A DNA stretch of 64,000 bases, taken from NCBI GenBank assembly GCA_021295815.1, contig JAGWBQ010000010.1, positions 27,297 through 91,296 of the forward strand. Reading direction: 5' to 3'. The notes below the pieces were generated by a model, which made no database searches, was not told where the DNA came from, and saw only the letters and a program-made list of their open reading frames with translations. Numbering within the stretch: the stretch's first letter is position 1; each line of letters starts with the position of its first letter. The position numbers and the translations under genes are program-made. Source of the DNA: Gemmatimonadota bacterium (GTDB lineage: Bacteria; Gemmatimonadota; Gemmatimonadetes; Longimicrobiales; Gaopeijiaceae). Below, piece by piece: positions 1-9,116 of the stretch.

Positions 1-912
1 GCCGAGATGGAGGCGTTCGTGGTCTGGAATTCAAATCCCGACGCGAGCGTTTCCCGGAGCTTCGGCGATCTCTCGGCCCGCGGCCTCAGGGTCAATTTCC
101 CCAACGACATCTGGTCGGGGCACGTGTCCTACCGCGAGTTCGGCGACGACTACGACCCCACGCTGGGTTTCGTGACCCGCAACAACTTCCGCCGCATCGA
201 ACCCAGGATAGGGTGGTCTCCGCGCCCGGAGGCGATTGGCGCCATTCGCAACCTCGGGTTCGACGTGCAGTTCCGCAGCCTTTGGGGGATGGGCGAAGGC
301 GGCGTGCTGGAAGAGCGGCAGTGGGAGTTCGGAGTGGTCGAGTTCAACTTGGAGAGCGGCGACAACATCGACTTCGAGATCACCAACACCTACGAATTCC
401 TCGACTACTCGTTCGACGTCAACGACGGCGTGTCGATCCTGCCCGGCGAGTACGATCTCTGGAGGTACGAGATCGGCGCGCGCACCGCGAGCAGGCGCAA
501 GGTCTCTCTCTTCGGCAACCTGAACTGGGGCGAATTCTGGGACGGCGATCGCTGGGGCGGATTCGCTCGAGTCTCGGTGCGTCCGAATCCGGGCGTCACG
601 GTCGCCACCAACATTCAGTACAACAACGTCACCCTGCCCAGGGGCAGTTTCACCGCGAACGTCTACGAGCTGGAGACCGACCTGAATCCGTCGCCGTGGG
701 TCGCCGTGTCGACGCAACTGCAGTACGACGACGTCTCTCAGCTTGTCGGCCTCTTCGCGCGGCTGCGCTGGATAGTGAAACCCGGAAACGACGTATATCT
801 GGTCTACACCCACAATTGGCAGAACTTGGGCACGGGTGTTCTGAACCACCGGGAGCTGACCACGCTCTCGCGCGGCGCGTCGATCAAGGCGAACTACACC
901 TACCGGTTTTGA
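1..912 (+). CDS. DUF5916-type outer-membrane barrel protein, C-terminal part
   Basis: The reading frame is open from the first base of the window, so the gene starts upstream and only about 303 C-terminal residues are present. The visible part is a series of alternating amphipathic strands rich in Asn, Tyr and Trp. It ends in the classic outer-membrane terminus with aromatic Phe last (ANYTYRF). The combination RGLRVNF, a WSP-type segment and a final strand beginning GASIKANY resembles the C-terminal domain of DUF5916 proteins, which carry an N-terminal carbohydrate-binding-like domain and a C-terminal barrel. The N-terminal domain cannot be checked here. Function is unknown; an outer-membrane location is inferred. 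Confidence 0.7.
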   Translation, partial: AEMEAFVVWNSNPDASVSRSFGDLSARGLRVNFPNDIWSGHVSYREFGDDYDPTLGFVTRNNFRRIEPRIGWSPRPEAIGAIRNLGFDVQFRSLWGMGEGGVLEERQWEFGVVEFNLESGDNIDFEITNTYEFLDYSFDVNDGVSILPGEYDLWRYEIGARTASRRKVSLFGNLNWGEFWDGDRWGGFARVSVRPNPGVTVATNIQYNNVTLPRGSFTANVYELETDLNPSPWVAVSTQLQYDDVSQLVGLFARLRWIVKPGNDVYLVYTHNWQNLGTGVLNHRELTTLSRGASIKANYTYRF

Positions 913-945
913 CGGTCGGCGCCGGCGAGGCAGTCCGGCGTTCGA

Positions 946-1854
946 TTACCGGTCGTCGGTGTAGCGCAGGAAGATCTCGTGGAGCGAGGGTTCCAGCAGC
1001 TCGAAGCGCAGGATTCGTGCTCCGGCGGCGACCGCGCGCTCCAGAATGGGCTGGTGGTCGGCCCCGTCGCGGAGAACGAGCCTGGACCAACCGTCCATGT
1101 CTTCGACCGAGGCTATCTCCGGGCCGCCCATCCAATGGTCCGGACCCTCGAACTCGACGCCGACCGCGCCCTTCCGCTCCTCCCGCTTGAGCTCGCGCAG
1201 GTTCGAGTCGATGATCTTTCTAGAGCTTGAAATCAGGCAGACTCGGTCGCAGAGGCTCTCCGCCTGGTGCATAAGGTGCGTCGAGAAGATTATCGTCCTG
1301 CCCTGATCCCTGAAGTCCCGTACCAGTCGCTCGAGAGCGTCCTGATTTATGGGGTCGAGGCCGCTGAAGGGCTCGTCGAGAATGAGCAGCTCGGGTTCGT
1401 GAAGCACGGTACCGATGAACTGCACCTTCTGCTGCATTCCCTTGGACAGGGCCTCGGCCTTCTTGTCGGCCCATGCGGCCAGCTCGAAACGCTCGAGCCA
1501 GCGTCCGGCGCGTGCACGTCCCTCGGACTTCGAGAGCCCGCGTATCTCCGCCAGGAACGTGAGCTGTTCGAGGACCTTCATCTTGGGGTAGAGACCGCGC
1601 TCTTCAGGCAGGTACCCCACCTGCTTGCGGCGCGTGTGCTTGGGGTCGCCCCCGAAGAGCGAGACCGATCCGCGATCGGGCATGAGAATTCCCATGATCA
1701 TCCGAAGGGTCGTGGTCTTACCGGAACCGTTCGGCCCGAGGAGTCCGCACACTCCGCCGCGCGGAATGGTCAGATCGAGCTCCGACACCGCCGTGTGGCC
1801 GGTGAAGCTCTTGGAGGCTCCCGCCATCGAGACCACCGCACCCGCGCTATCCAC
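946..1854 (-). CDS. ABC transporter ATP-binding protein (NatA-like, DUF4162 tail)
   Basis: This is the ATPase of an ABC-2 type exporter. Walker A is GPNGSGKTT near residues 40-48, the signature is LSKGMQQKV and Walker B is LLILDEPFSGLD, followed by the switch histidine in STHLM. After the nucleotide-binding domain there is about 80 residues of the DUF4162-like tail common in NatA/CcmA-type exporters. At 302 aa it is a normal length. Its start overlaps the end of the permease gene by 8 nt, so the permease is translated first and the two are coupled. Substrate unknown; sodium, antibiotic or lipid export are all possible for this family. Confidence 0.9.
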   Translation of the reverse strand: MDSAGAVVSMAGASKSFTGHTAVSELDLTIPRGGVCGLLGPNGSGKTTTLRMIMGILMPDRGSVSLFGGDPKHTRRKQVGYLPEERGLYPKMKVLEQLTFLAEIRGLSKSEGRARAGRWLERFELAAWADKKAEALSKGMQQKVQFIGTVLHEPELLILDEPFSGLDPINQDALERLVRDFRDQGRTIIFSTHLMHQAESLCDRVCLISSSRKIIDSNLRELKREERKGAVGVEFEGPDHWMGGPEIASVEDMDGWSRLVLRDGADHQPILERAVAAGARILRFELLEPSLHEIFLRYTDDR

Positions 1855-3115
1855 GGATCACCCACCTCGCCAGCTCCCTGATCGACGGACGTTTGCCGGT
1901 CGAGAGGATGCCGATTCGATAAATGCGACCGGCGACCCAGGCGCAGCCCACGAGCGCCATCCCCATCAGAGCGAAAGACAACGCGATCTCCCAACCCGCT
2001 GCCGCGCCTGCGGCCACCCTCGCCCACATGAGCACCGGCGAGAACATGGGGAAGAGCGAGGCCCATAGCGCCAAGGTCGAGTTCGGCGCCTGGATGATCG
2101 GCATCAGAATCATGATCTGGGCGACCATCAGCATGACCACGGGCATCGTCGCGTATTGCGCTTCCTGCTCGGATCCGCACATGGCCCCGACCGCCGCGAA
2201 AAGCCCGGCGAAGATGAAGTAGCCGAAGAGGAAATAGCCGAGGAACAGCGCCAGGATGGAGAGCCCCGGAAGTTGACCGCCGAAGGTGGCTAGGATCTGG
2301 CTCACTTCTTCGGGCAAGAACCCCTGAACCAGACCGACGCCGAGCGCCACGGCCGCCAGAAGGCTTCCGACCCAAATGGCGAGTTGGGTCAGACCGGCGC
2401 TCCCCACTCCCAGGATCTTGCCGAGCATGAGGTGAGTCGGACGCACGCTGGCGACGATGACCTCGACTATGCGTGACTGCTTCTCTTCCAAGGTGGCGCG
2501 CAGGACCGCAGATCCGTAGATCAGGATGGCCATGTAGAGCACGAATCCCCCTCCGAATCCCAACCCCAGCCCGACAGCCTCCCTGGCCTCCGCTTCGTCG
2601 ACGGCGACCGCGTCGTCGGATTCCGTCGTAGACACGGTAACGGCCAGGGAACCGAAGCCGGATCCGGATCCCCTTTCGCCTAGCGCCGCGAGAACGACCG
2701 CGCCCTCGATCGCGGCTCTGCGCAGACCCGAAGGAACCTCGGCGGTATGGAACAGGGCCGAGCCGGTCTCGGGGCCGACGCTTCCGATGATGAGGACTCC
2801 GGTATAGGTGCCGGTGTCGGCGGCGGCGAGCGCGGAGGTGACCTCGGAGGGCGGGTCGAGCGGAATATCCACGGTCGAGTAGCCGATGCGGGCGAGGCGA
2901 GGGCTCAGATCGTCGGCCAGGACGCCGGAAGAGTCCACCACAGCGATGAGGTTCCGGTTTTCGTCGTCTCCTACCGCCATCATCGCGAAGAACACCGAGA
3001 GAGCCATCATCCCGATCATCATGAGCGGGATGCCGAGAGTCGCCAGCACGAAGGCCTTGGATTTGACTCGCTGCTTGTACTCGCGACGGAGTATGGTCCA
3101 CACGTCACCTGCCAT
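1847..3115 (-). CDS. ABC-2 type transporter permease (NatB-like)
   Basis: This 422-aa membrane partner of the ATPase at 946-1854 begins with a cytoplasmic segment typical of ABC-2 permeases (WTILRREYKQRVKSKAF). The first transmembrane helix follows, then a large extracytoplasmic domain of about 170 residues, then five to six helices in the C-terminal half. The order helix, long soluble domain, helix bundle is that of NatB/YhaP-type permeases. It shares an 8-nt overlap with the ATPase gene. The upstream 100 bp separate it from a plus-strand small gene. The substrate cannot be predicted. Confidence 0.88.
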   Translation of the reverse strand: MAGDVWTILRREYKQRVKSKAFVLATLGIPLMMIGMMALSVFFAMMAVGDDENRNLIAVVDSSGVLADDLSPRLARIGYSTVDIPLDPPSEVTSALAAADTGTYTGVLIIGSVGPETGSALFHTAEVPSGLRRAAIEGAVVLAALGERGSGSGFGSLAVTVSTTESDDAVAVDEAEAREAVGLGLGFGGGFVLYMAILIYGSAVLRATLEEKQSRIVEVIVASVRPTHLMLGKILGVGSAGLTQLAIWVGSLLAAVALGVGLVQGFLPEEVSQILATFGGQLPGLSILALFLGYFLFGYFIFAGLFAAVGAMCGSEQEAQYATMPVVMLMVAQIMILMPIIQAPNSTLALWASLFPMFSPVLMWARVAAGAAAGWEIALSFALMGMALVGCAWVAGRIYRIGILSTGKRPSIRELARWVIRG

Positions 3116-3389
3116 CGTCGCTCCTCCGGGAGTCGTGAGCTTTCCGGGAACCCGAACCGACGATTCCGGGGCCTGAAGCCGAAACCGACGGGTTGAAGAT
3201 ATAAAGGGGCCAAGATGCGTGGGCGTTCGGAGCCCCGGGAGCCAACTGAAGTCCGACCGGGCCGACCGATCCGGAAATCAGACTAGATTACAAAGGAGCA
3301 GACGTAACGATGTCGGGACCTACAGGCCGCCGGCCGGGGACGAGCGCAGAGTGGCGATATTTCGAGAAGTCGGACGCGGGGAGGTTCCT

Positions 3390-3611
3390 TTGGGAGTGGG
3401 CGGACGCATCACCATACCCTACAACATCCGGGAGAGCATGAAGCTGCTCGAGAAGGAGGGCAGCGCCACGCTCAACCTGCGGGTGGAGGAGACCCGAACC
3501 CGTCAGGGGGTCCGCCACCAACTGGTGGTCTGGGAGAAGCCCGCGCCGCCTCCCACCGAGAAGGCCGAACCGCCTCCCACCGAGAAGGCCGAACCGACCC
3601 CTACCGAGTGA
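3390..3611 (+). CDS. Small protein with PPTEKAEP repeat tail
   Basis: I do not recognise this gene. The best supported start is TTG at 3390, five bases after a GGGGAGG ribosome-binding site; GTG codons at 3351 and 3396 and a GTG at 3219 are alternatives in the same frame. From TTG the product is 73 aa: a compact domain containing GGRITIPYNIRESM and a basic beta-hairpin-like stretch, then a low-complexity tail made of an 8-residue repeat (PPTEKAEP). An ATG at 3310 with a good AAAGGAG site opens a different, overlapping frame ending at 3441, so the true coding arrangement is uncertain. Confidence 0.45.
   Translation: MGVGGRITIPYNIRESMKLLEKEGSATLNLRVEETRTRQGVRHQLVVWEKPAPPPTEKAEPPPTEKAEPTPTE
3546..3608 (+). 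repeat. 24-bp tandem repeat, 2.6 copies, in coding sequence
   Basis: Two identical 24-bp units (3546-3569 and 3570-3593) are followed by a degenerate partial unit (3594-3608). The unit encodes the eight-residue repeat PPTEKAEP at the C-terminus of the small protein. Copy number could vary between strains without breaking the frame. Confidence 0.85.
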
Positions 3612-3618
3612 CCGTTCG

Positions 3619-3894
3619 TTATCCGATCGCGGCGGCGGAGCGCAGCATCGCTACGAGCGTCCGTTCGTCGAACTCCCTTGCGGTCTGCACGGCGGTGTCA
3701 TAGCTGTCTTCCACTATTATGACGGCGGTCGCGCGACTCGCCTCCGGATCCGCGTTCCCGGCGTCGAAACGAAGACGCCCCTGGAAGACGTCGGGCCGAT
3801 GGGGGTTGTCGACGGCTTCAAGATACGCGTGCCAAAGCTCGCCCTCGAAGGCGACGGTGGCCAGGTGGGTGCCGCCGGATCCAAAATCTTTCAT
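3619..3894 (-). CDS. Hypothetical protein, 91 aa
   Basis: I recognise no domain. The chosen start is the ATG at 3894, preceded by a GAGAGG-like site seven bases upstream; a GTG at 3921 would add nine residues but has no ribosome-binding site. The product is soluble and acidic, with an alternating beta/alpha pattern (GTHLATVAFEGELWHAYLE near the N-terminus, ATAVIIVEDSYDTAV in the middle), no signal peptide and no cysteines. It converges with the small repeat-tail gene, with only 7 bp between the stop codons. Confidence 0.55.
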   Translation of the reverse strand: MKDFGSGGTHLATVAFEGELWHAYLEAVDNPHRPDVFQGRLRFDAGNADPEASRATAVIIVEDSYDTAVQTAREFDERTLVAMLRSAAAIG

Positions 3895-3914
3895 CCCGAA
3901 CCTCTCAACTGAAC

Positions 3915-3943
3915 TTGACACTAAGGTACCCCCTGCGTAGCTT
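3915..3943 (+). promoter_or_regulatory. Candidate sigma-70 promoter of the act operon
   Basis: A perfect -35 hexamer TTGACA (3915-3920) is followed after 17 bp by TAGCTT (3938-3943), which matches three of six -10 positions. It points towards actA, whose ATG is about 120 bp downstream. The site is inferred from spacing and consensus only. Confidence 0.45.
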
Positions 3944-4066
3944 ACGGCCCTCGTTCAAGGGGGGCCGCCGTCCGACGGTCAAGCGGTCGCGCCTCCCGGA
4001 TACACCTCCTCCAACCCCGCGTGCCGCGGGCCGCGTACCCGAGACGCCGATCGGACCGAGCCAAAT

Positions 4067-4636
4067 ATGACACGGCACTGGTTATTCGTCGGACTGAGCT
4101 GCGCGGCCGCCCTCGTGACGCTCGCCTTCATACAGGTCGAGCAGGATGCGGAACACGAGGAGGAGGAGGCGGCGGAGTCGGTCCAGCCCATCGCCTTCCC
4201 GCACGATCAGCATTCCGGAAGCGAGCCCGGTCAGAACCGAATGGACTGCCAGTACTGTCACTTTTCGGCGGAGCGCTCGGTGGACGCCGGAATCCCTTCT
4301 GTCGCTTCTTGCTGGGGTTGTCATCAGGCGATTCCCGGCACCGACGCCCGGGCGGAGGTGGCCAAGATCGGGGAGTATGTGCGGTCCGGGGAGCCGATCC
4401 CGTGGGTGCGCATCTACAAGGTCTCCGATCACGTGCGTTTCCCGCACATGCGACACGTCAACGCGGGCCTGACCTGTCAGGAGTGTCACGGCGAGGTTCA
4501 GGAGACGGGCGTCATCGAAGAGCCGTCGCCGGTCTGGGGAGGCGACAACATGGGGTGGTGCGTGAGCTGCCACCGTAAACCCGACGAGAACGGCGAGCAG
4601 CAGGCTTCCACCGACTGTGCCGTCTGCCACTACTAA
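4067..4636 (+). CDS. actA: Alternative complex III subunit A, pentaheme cytochrome c
   Basis: ActA is the multiheme cytochrome of alternative complex III, the quinol:electron-acceptor oxidoreductase that replaces the bc1 complex in many bacteria. The 189-aa product has one N-terminal membrane segment (WLFVGLSCAAALVTLAF) and five CxxCH sites: CQYCH, CWGCH, CQECH, CVSCH and CAVCH. Five c-type hemes match the usual ActA. It is the first of six genes in the family's order, 14 bp before actB. The membrane anchor should place the hemes outside the cytoplasmic membrane, where electrons leave towards an oxidase or soluble cytochrome. Confidence 0.93.
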   Translation: MTRHWLFVGLSCAAALVTLAFIQVEQDAEHEEEEAAESVQPIAFPHDQHSGSEPGQNRMDCQYCHFSAERSVDAGIPSVASCWGCHQAIPGTDARAEVAKIGEYVRSGEPIPWVRIYKVSDHVRFPHMRHVNAGLTCQECHGEVQETGVIEEPSPVWGGDNMGWCVSCHRKPDENGEQQASTDCAVCHY

Positions 4637-4650
4637 AGGGAGCTGAGAGT

Positions 4651-7600
4651 ATGGCCGCCGGCATGGAACGGAGGGATTTTCTCAAAGTGGTCGGGGTTGG
4701 CGGCGCGGGCGCGACCGTCGCCGGCTGCTCGACGGGAGAGGTGGAAAAGCTTCTCCCCTACGTCACCCACCCGGAAGAGATCACTCCGGGCGTGGCGACC
4801 TGGTACACCACGGCTTGCGGCGGCTGCGAAGCCGGCTGCGGCATGTGGGCTCGGACCCGCGAGGGCAGGGCGGTCAAGCTGGAAGGCAACCCCAACCACC
4901 CCGTGTCGCAGGGTGCGCTCTGCTCGGTGGGTCACGCCAGCCTTCAGCACCTCTACAACCCAGACCGTCATCCCGGGCCGCTCGTGCGCGAGGGCGACCG
5001 CGTTCGCAGCGGGGGGTGGGACGAAGCCGAGCGCTTTCTGGCCTCCAAGATCGGTCCCGAGACCAGGGTCCTCCTCCTTACGGGACGGTGTGGCCCGACG
5101 CTCGACCGTCTCTTCGACGAGTTCACGGCCGCGGTGAACGGCACCCGGGTCAGGTACCTGCCCGGCTCCAACTCGCCCGCCCTGGCGGCCGCCGCCATCG
5201 TCTACGGGGCCGACGCACCGTCCCTCGGCGACATCGGCGCGGCCCGCACGCTCATCTCCTTCGGAGACGATTTCACCGAAGGCACGGGATCGGTCGAAGG
5301 CGGCAGGGGCCTCGCCCGCTCGAACGCTCTTGCCCCCGACGGGAGCAAGGGCCGTTTCGTCTACGTAGGCCCCCGGCTCTCGGCCACGGGCATGAACGCC
5401 GACGAGTGGGTACCGGTCCGGCCGGGCACCGAGGCGCTGCTCGCGCTGGGCATGGCGTCGGCCATCGCGACCGATCCCGAGGTGGCTGGGTCTTGGGCTC
5501 CGCTTCTCCGGCAGCACACTCCCGCGACGACGGCTGCGGCCACCGGCGTAGAGGAAGCCGACATCCGCGAGCTCGCGCACCGCTTCGCCTCGGAGGGGCC
5601 GAGCCTCGCGCTGGGACCGGGGGCGGGCGGTTCGCACCGACGCGCCACCCAGGCCCATGTGGCCGTGGCGCTCCTGAATCACGTCGCGGGCGCCGCAGGC
5701 GGCACGGTCAGGGTCGGCGCGGGTCCCAACCCCACGGGCAGCTACGGGGAAATGGCCGACGCGGTGGAGGCCATGGCCGCAGGTGCGGTAGACGTGGTGC
5801 TCGTGCACGGCATCAATCCCGTCTACGAAATGCCCCGAAGTTCCGGCTTCAGAGAGGCGTTCGAGCAGGTACCCTTCAAAGCGTCCTTCGCCCAAGCTCG
5901 AGACGAGACTTCCGCGCTCGCCGATCTGGTACTTCCCGACCGCCATTTCCTCGAGTCGTGGGGCGATACGAACCCGCGGGCGGGAATCAGGGCGCTCCAA
6001 CAGCCGGTCATGCAGCCGGTCCCGCACTTCGACTCGAAACAGACCGGCGACGTCCTGCTCTCGGTCGCCGCGCATCTCGGTAGCGATCCGGGCGCGAGCA
6101 CGTTTTTCGACTACCTGCGCGAGGCCTACCGAGCCGAAGCCGGTGAAGGCGACTTCGACGCCAGGTGGCGCGAGTACCTCCGTAGCGGCGTGGTCGAGAT
6201 CGGTGCCGATCCCGATCCCGAGGATACGGCGGACTCCGCAGCGGCTCCCGCCCTGATGCCGATGGGCGCCGTCGACTTCACCCCGGCCCGGTTCGACGAG
6301 GGCGGCGATCTTACTCTGCTGGTACATCCGTCGCCGCGTCTGGGATCGGGCGAGCATGCCAACCAACCCTGGCTCCAGGAGCTGCCCGACCCGGCCTCGA
6401 AGATCACCTGGCACTCGTGGCTCGAGATCAATCCGCACACCGCCGAGGAGCGCGGACTCCGAGACGGCGACATCGTATCGGTCGCGTCGGCGCACGGGAC
6501 AGTCGAAGTACCTGTGTGGCTTTATCCGGGCATCCGTGAAGACGCCGTGGCGCTCGCGCTCGGCGGCGGCCACACCGCCATGGGGCGCTGGGCCGACGGC
6601 AACGGCGTGAACGCCCTCGACCTACTCCCTTCGGACACGGACGAGCTCTCCGGGGCCTTCGCGGCGACGTCGGTCACGGTCACGGTCACGCCCACCGGCT
6701 CGCGGCGGGCTCTGGCCACGGTCTCCGGCTCCGACGACGACTTCGACCGTCCCATCGCCCCGGCCGTCGCCTTGGCCGATCTCGGCCACGCCGAAGAACA
6801 CGAGGACGACCACCACGGCGAGCTCGACGAGCTTCAGGGGCTGGGCGGCTTCGTTCCGGTGCCCGCCGAAGACGGCGCGCCCACCGCGTTCCCGCTGGAG
6901 GGCTCCCGGCACGGACCTTACGAGAACTCGCACGAGAGCGAGCCGCGTTGGGCGATGGCGATCGACCTCGACAAGTGCACGGGTTGCAGCGCCTGCGTCA
7001 CGGCCTGCCAGGCCGAGAACAACGTGCCTTGGGTCGGCGAGGAACAGCTTCTGGGTGGGCGCGAGATGAGCTGGATCCGGTTGGAGCGCTACTACAAGCA
7101 GGTGGACGCGACGCGGGCGGGTCCGCTCGACGTGCGCTTCCTGCCCATGCTCTGCCAGCACTGCGGCAACGCGCCCTGCGAGCCCGTCTGCCCGGTGTAC
7201 GCGACCTATCACACCCCCGACGGCCTAAACGCTCAGATCTACAACCGTTGCGTGGGCACCCGCTACTGCGCCAACAACTGCCCTTACAAGGTGCGGGTCT
7301 TCAACTGGCTCCGCTACGCGGACGGCGTTCCCGAGCCTATGAACTGGCAGTGGAACCCCGACGTCACCGTGCGCGGCAACGGCGTCATGGAGAAGTGCTC
7401 CTTCTGCGTCCAGCGCATCCGTGAGGCCGAGAACCGGGCCGCGCTCGAAGAAGGGCGTCCGGTCAGGGACGGCGAAGTCGTGCCCGCCTGTCAGCAGAGC
7501 TGCGCGGCGGAGGCCATCGTGTTCGGCAACATCCGCGATCCCGAATCGCGGGTCGCGAGGGTCACCGACGACGAGCGCACGTATCGGGTTCTCGACGAGT

Positions 7601-7683
7601 TCATCAACACCCAACCTGCGGTGAGCTATCTGAAGAAGGTCACGCACCACGCGGCCTCCTCCGGGGCGGGTCACGCACCGTGA
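4651..7683 (+). CDS. actB: Alternative complex III subunit B, molybdopterin-oxidoreductase-like Fe-S protein
   Basis: ActB is the large peripheral iron-sulfur subunit, here a 1010-aa fusion of a molybdopterin-oxidoreductase-like half and a ferredoxin half, as in other ActB proteins. A twin-arginine signal (ERRDFLKVV) followed by a lipobox-like VAGC indicates Tat export and a possible lipid anchor. The first cluster ligands are CGGCEAGC near residue 55. Ferredoxin-type ligands follow: CTGCSACVTAC near 776, CQHCGNAPCEPVC near 834, a Cys-rich stretch with CANNC near 870, then CSFC and CQQSC near 915-950. The start at 4651 has a GGGAG site eight bases upstream. It overlaps actC by 4 nt. Family members carry Fe-S clusters but no molybdenum cofactor. 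Confidence 0.93.
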   Translation: MAAGMERRDFLKVVGVGGAGATVAGCSTGEVEKLLPYVTHPEEITPGVATWYTTACGGCEAGCGMWARTREGRAVKLEGNPNHPVSQGALCSVGHASLQHLYNPDRHPGPLVREGDRVRSGGWDEAERFLASKIGPETRVLLLTGRCGPTLDRLFDEFTAAVNGTRVRYLPGSNSPALAAAAIVYGADAPSLGDIGAARTLISFGDDFTEGTGSVEGGRGLARSNALAPDGSKGRFVYVGPRLSATGMNADEWVPVRPGTEALLALGMASAIATDPEVAGSWAPLLRQHTPATTAAATGVEEADIRELAHRFASEGPSLALGPGAGGSHRRATQAHVAVALLNHVAGAAGGTVRVGAGPNPTGSYGEMADAVEAMAAGAVDVVLVHGINPVYEMPRSSGFREAFEQVPFKASFAQARDETSALADLVLPDRHFLESWGDTNPRAGIRALQQPVMQPVPHFDSKQTGDVLLSVAAHLGSDPGASTFFDYLREAYRAEAGEGDFDARWREYLRSGVVEIGADPDPEDTADSAAAPALMPMGAVDFTPARFDEGGDLTLLVHPSPRLGSGEHANQPWLQELPDPASKITWHSWLEINPHTAEERGLRDGDIVSVASAHGTVEVPVWLYPGIREDAVALALGGGHTAMGRWADGNGVNALDLLPSDTDELSGAFAATSVTVTVTPTGSRRALATVSGSDDDFDRPIAPAVALADLGHAEEHEDDHHGELDELQGLGGFVPVPAEDGAPTAFPLEGSRHGPYENSHESEPRWAMAIDLDKCTGCSACVTACQAENNVPWVGEEQLLGGREMSWIRLERYYKQVDATRAGPLDVRFLPMLCQHCGNAPCEPVCPVYATYHTPDGLNAQIYNRCVGTRYCANNCPYKVRVFNWLRYADGVPEPMNWQWNPDVTVRGNGVMEKCSFCVQRIREAENRAALEEGRPVRDGEVVPACQQSCAAEAIVFGNIRDPESRVARVTDDERTYRVLDEFINTQPAVSYLKKVTHHAASSGAGHAP

Positions 7684-9116
7684 GCCTGAGTCGGCCGGGG
7701 TCGCGAGCCCGGGGAGCCCTTCCCCACCCCGACGTAAGGGGTCACGGCGAGGTCAATCGCGATGTCCTGAAGATGCTCTCCCGGCCCGGCAAGGGCTGGT
7801 GGAGGCTTTTTGCCATCGCCGCGACCGGGGTCCTGGTCTTCCTCGGCTCGTGGGGATATCAGATATACGAGGGGATCGGCGTTTCGGGGCTGAACTCGCC
7901 GGTGGGCTGGGGCGTGTACATCACGACCTTCGTCTTCTGGGTGGGTATCGCCCACTCGGGTACTCTCATCTCGGCGATCCTCTTCCTATTCCGCGCCCCG
8001 TGGCGTCAGTCCATCTACCGCGCGGCGGAGGCGATGACGGTCTTCGCGGTCATGACGGCAGGTCTCTTCCCGCTCATCCACGTGGGGCGGGTCTGGCACG
8101 CCTATTGGCTGATCCCGTATCCGAACTCGCGCTTCCTGTGGCCCAACTTCAAGTCGCCCCTGGTCTGGGACGTCTTCGCGGTCACGACGTACTTCACCGT
8201 TTCGGCGGTCTTCTTCTTCCTGGGTACCATCCCCGACCTTGCCGCCGCGAGAGACAAGGCGCGCGGTCTGCGCAGGAGGTTCTACCGGGTCATCTCGCTG
8301 GGCTGGCAGGGCACCGACCGGCAGTGGCACCACTTCGGCAAGGCCTACATCTTCCTGGCCGCTCTCGCGACGCCGCTGGTGCTTTCGGTCCACTCCGTGG
8401 TCTCGTGGGATTTCGCCATGTCGATCGTCCCGGGCTGGCATGCGACCATCTTCGCGCCCTACTTCGTGGCCGGCGCCATCTTCTCCGGCGTGGCCATGGT
8501 CATCACGCTGGTGGTTCCGCTGCGCAAGGTCTTCGGGCTCGAGGCCTACCTGACGGTCCGCCACTTCGACATGATGGCGCGGCTCTGCCTGCTCACCTCT
8601 CTCATCGTGCTCTACGCCTACCTCTCGGAGTTCTTCATGGCGTGGTACAGCGGAGAGGAGATCGAGCGCACCGCGTTCTGGAACCGCCTATTCGGCGATT
8701 ACTGGTGGGCTTCGTGGACCATGCTCACCTGCAACGGACTCGTCCCGATCATGCTTTGGTTCAGGCGGGTTCGCCACTCGATACCGGCGCTCTTCGTGAT
8801 CTCGATCTTCATCAACATCGGGATGTGGTTCGAGCGCTACGTCATCGTGGTCACCTCGCTGCACCACGAGTACGAGCCCTTCGCGTGGGGCATCTACCAA
8901 CCCTCGATCGTGGAGATCGGGATCCTGCTTGGCTCGTTCTGCTGGTTCGGGTTCTGGTTCCTGCTCTTCACCCGTCTGCTACCGCCGGTGGCCATCCAGG
9001 AGCTGAAGGAGGTCATTCCGCCCGCCTTCAAGGGGAGGAGATCGTCTCCCGTAGGCTCCGGAGCCGTCGCGGCGCCCGGCGTGGCCTCACCCGCGGGCAA
9101 GGAGGTGACCCTGTGA
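7680..9116 (+). CDS. actC: Alternative complex III subunit C, NrfD/PsrC-like quinol subunit
   Basis: This 478-aa polytopic protein of the NrfD/PsrC family has about ten hydrophobic helices. It begins with GTG inside a GTGA overlap with actB. The family's membrane subunit carries a quinol site near ActB; the N-terminal cytoplasmic segment with NRDVLKML and the helix beginning GWGVYITTFVFWVGIAHSGT are typical of ActC. A paralogue, actF, closes the operon. Electrons from quinol are thought to pass to the ActB clusters and then to the ActA and ActE hemes. Confidence 0.93.
   Translation: MSLSRPGSRARGALPHPDVRGHGEVNRDVLKMLSRPGKGWWRLFAIAATGVLVFLGSWGYQIYEGIGVSGLNSPVGWGVYITTFVFWVGIAHSGTLISAILFLFRAPWRQSIYRAAEAMTVFAVMTAGLFPLIHVGRVWHAYWLIPYPNSRFLWPNFKSPLVWDVFAVTTYFTVSAVFFFLGTIPDLAAARDKARGLRRRFYRVISLGWQGTDRQWHHFGKAYIFLAALATPLVLSVHSVVSWDFAMSIVPGWHATIFAPYFVAGAIFSGVAMVITLVVPLRKVFGLEAYLTVRHFDMMARLCLLTSLIVLYAYLSEFFMAWYSGEEIERTAFWNRLFGDYWWASWTMLTCNGLVPIMLWFRRVRHSIPALFVISIFINIGMWFERYVIVVTSLHHEYEPFAWGIYQPSIVEIGILLGSFCWFGFWFLLFTRLLPPVAIQELKEVIPPAFKGRRSSPVGSGAVAAPGVASPAGKEVTL

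Noticed and set aside
31..849. Long open frames antisense to real genes, here and throughout (for example 4633-6573, 39348-41183, 50850-52961)
   Set aside because: They are the expected by-product of high GC and codon bias; compositions are Arg/Gly/Pro-rich without domains.
3197..3205. TATAAA near the small repeat-tail gene as a -10 element
   Set aside because: No -35-like hexamer at 16-18 bp on either strand.
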